The position numbers and the translations under genes were made by a program. Under the pieces are notes generated by a model. That model worked only from the letters and a program-made list of their open reading frames with translations, did not search any database and had not been told where the DNA came from. 35,422 nucleotides of DNA. It comes from Armatimonadota bacterium (lineage in GTDB: Bacteria; Armatimonadota; JAAZEB01). Of this stretch, positions 34,232 through 35,422 are shown piece after piece (positions within the stretch are counted from its first letter, which is position 1; each line of letters starts with the position of its first letter). Location of the stretch: positions 1-35,422 of the forward strand of contig JAAZEM010000038.1 of the NCBI GenBank assembly GCA_012512265.1, in the 5' to 3' direction.

Positions 34232-34246
34232 ATCCCAATATAGGAT
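34232..34246. promoter_or_regulatory. third operator-like palindrome
   Basis: ATCCC-AATAT-AGGAT repeats the 5-5-5 layout of the sites at 33866 and 33883 with one changed base in the right arm. It lies 44 nt after the XRE stop, upstream of the small plus-strand genes. Confidence 0.5.
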
Positions 34247-34685
34247 ACGACGCCACGACCCAAGGGCCGGACACTACCTGACACTGCTGAACTGCTGGAA
34301 TCGCGGCGAGACTGCGTGCCGCAAGGGATGCATGCGCGTGCGTGGAGGGGAAGTGTACATCTGGTGCGTCGCACCCAGGCACTTTCGCCGCATCCATACC
34401 GGATACGAACCGGCGTTACAGACGTTCGCCCATGACCCGCCCCTCTCCTTCATCCGCCTCAGCAGAATCCTCCAGATCGTCACCCCAGTGCAAGGATGCC
34501 TCTGCGCCCTCGGCGCGCAAGACCTATCGGGCGATGCCGCAGCGGCGCGGCGTCGGCACCGTCCCGGACATCCAGGCCGCGAGACACCCGCCATGCCACC
34601 GCGTAAGGCAACTACCGGCGGCGGAAAGCTGGCCGGTGGATCGCGGTGCCGTATATGCACCCCGTGGCCGATGAGAGGAGAGAGC
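34247..34685. other. unassigned stretch of the element
   Basis: No gene is clearly supported here. A plus-strand frame is open from an ATG at 34332 into the small gene at 34686, but it has no ribosome site, and most of its residues look like non-coding translation. The upstream palindrome suggests that a promoter may lie in this stretch. Confidence 0.4.
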
Positions 34686-34919
34686 TTGCAAGGTACAGAC
34701 AGACGGTGTGGGTCGGGTGGCGTACCTGCTATAGACGCGGGCATTGAGGAACGACTGAGCGACTGCGGGCATGGGCTGACAGGGTTCCAGAAGGAAGTAC
34801 TGTGCGCGCTCCCGGCGGACCGCAGGGATGCGTTCGTGGATGAGATGGTGGTAACGAACCGGCGACGGGAGACCTTTCTCGCCGCATTCTTCACCAGGAT
34901 GCCCCCCACTTGCTGCTGA
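34686..34919 (+). CDS. small unknown protein of the element
   Basis: This 77-aa frame starts at a TTG one base after GAGAGGAGAGAG, the same leader as the Cys-rich gene at 30685. The second half (GFQKEVLCALPADRRDAFVDEM, shortened here as FQKEVL to FVDEM) looks like a helical, charged protein. A strong hairpin follows the stop by 11 nt, supporting a real transcription unit. The frame is open upstream to 34332, so a longer protein of 195 aa is possible but less likely. No family is recognised. Confidence 0.45.
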   Translation: MQGTDRRCGSGGVPAIDAGIEERLSDCGHGLTGFQKEVLCALPADRRDAFVDEMVVTNRRRETFLAAFFTRMPPTCC

Positions 34920-34930
34920 GTGACGCGATG

Positions 34931-34959
34931 GGAGCGCGGCGGCACCGCTGCCGCGCTCC
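34931..34959 (+). terminator. hairpin after the 77-aa gene
   Basis: GGAGCGCGGC (34931-34940) pairs perfectly with 34950-34959 around a 9-nt loop, 11 nt after the stop at 34919. T-run is absent. Confidence 0.55.
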
Positions 34960-35073
34960 TCGACATGGCCGCATGGTGCGCGCCGAGACACGGCTCCTGG
35001 CGATGCGTATGAAAGGTAGAGGCACGCCGGGATGGTGGACCGGCCACGACCAGGGATGAGAGAGGAGAGCGAC

Positions 35074-35277
35074 TTGGGCAATCTGGTTGGCGAGTTGAGG
35101 GCAACGGGCTTCGGCCCCCGATACCGGTGGCGGGTGCTCGACACTGACCAGCGGAGGATACGGAGAGTGCTCTGCGAGGGTACTGGTGACAACTACCCGA
35201 TGGCCCGCCAGTTCCTGGGTGAAGCCCTGCAGCAGGCCCAACATGACAGGGCGAGAAACTCGGGTGCGGACGTGTGA
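35074..35277 (+). CDS. small unknown protein of the element
   Basis: This 67-aa frame starts at a TTG preceded by GAGAGGAGAG, or else at an ATG at 35056 without a site. It is Arg-rich with a strand-like segment (RYRWRVLDTD) and a helical tail (MARQFLGEALQQAQ), plausible as a small soluble or DNA-associated protein. No family is recognised. Nothing is supported in the last 145 nt of the window. Confidence 0.45.
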   Translation: MGNLVGELRATGFGPRYRWRVLDTDQRRIRRVLCEGTGDNYPMARQFLGEALQQAQHDRARNSGADV

Positions 35278-35422
35278 GGTGAACCATACGGTCGCGAGAC
35301 GACGGCATGGCTGCAGGTTGCGCCCTGCCGTTCGCTCGCTCGGACCGACGCCGACACGGGACACGCCGCACGCGGCAGCGTAAGGTAAGTAGGATGGAGC
35401 CGAGGCCGAAGCCCCGGCGCGA

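Larger units (their letters stand above)
29618..35422. mobile_element. integrated element at tRNA-Leu (left part)
   Basis: A tyrosine recombinase lies 55 nt after a tRNA gene, the usual layout of an integrative element or genomic island. It is followed by accessory genes: Cys-rich protein, TM2 and M48 genes, an XRE regulator and small unknown ORFs. The region has more intergenic space than the rest of the window. I looked for a second copy of the tRNA 3' end and did not find one, so the right boundary is likely outside. No replication, conjugation or phage structural gene is visible. Confidence 0.65.

Noticed and set aside
34274..35371. Minus-strand open frame of 365 codons at the end
   Set aside because: Its translation is Ser/Pro/Arg-rich with no fold-like pattern, and small plus-strand genes with leaders and a hairpin fit better.
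29618..35422. CRISPR array or cas genes in the element
   Set aside because: No regularly spaced repeats and no Cas motifs are present.

Overview
The window is GC-rich chromosomal DNA from a free-living heterotrophic bacterium. It shows sigma70-type promoters very close to consensus, Shine-Dalgarno-led genes with frequent GTG and TTG starts, and short intergenic gaps. The gene mix (secreted sugar-binding or sugar-cleaving proteins, a GH36 alpha-galactosidase, a Gfo/Idh/MocA oxidoreductase, a sugar isomerase/epimerase-like TIM barrel, an HTH-fused citrate synthase) would suit Armatimonadota or a similar soil/sediment lineage. No phylogenetic marker was tested, so this assignment is only a guess.

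Region 1 (1-7.7 kb): a minus-strand YdcF-like protein and a deacetylase-like barrel, a one-TM LysM protein with its own consensus promoter, then two large secreted plus-strand proteins (an alpha/alpha-toroid-like protein and a BNR/Asp-box protein) ending at a strong bidirectional terminator shared with tRNA-Gln(CTG). Region 2 (7.9-15 kb): a Gfo/Idh/MocA oxidoreductase divergent from an HtrA-type protease. A secreted HExxH protein is translationally coupled to the protease, and a possible ECF-sigma promoter precedes it. A minus-strand pair follows: GH36 and an AIR-synthase/HypE-like protein. Region 3 (15-25.3 kb): mnmG (possibly leaderless), a guanine-deaminase-like enzyme, an OLD/DUF3696-type ATPase overlapping a PIN nuclease (a candidate defence module), a YdiJ-type FAD/Fe-S dehydrogenase with a TPR membrane protein, and a citrate synthase carrying an N-terminal excisionase-type HTH. 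Region 4 (25.4-29.6 kb): bipA/typA, an ADP-ribosylglycohydrolase, a TIM-barrel isomerase and tRNA-Leu(GAG).

Region 5 (29.6 kb to the end) looks like an integrated element. A tyrosine recombinase lies 55 nt after tRNA-Leu and is followed by a Cys-rich unknown protein, a two-gene minus-strand operon (an M48-type metalloprotease and a TM2 membrane protein that share one zinc-ribbon module), a divergent XRE regulator with three matching 15-bp operator-like palindromes, and small unknown genes. The far end of the element is not in the window.

The best candidates for something undescribed are the protease/TM2/XRE cassette with its shared zinc ribbon and operators, the ATPase-PIN pair, and the HTH-citrate synthase with its structured leader.
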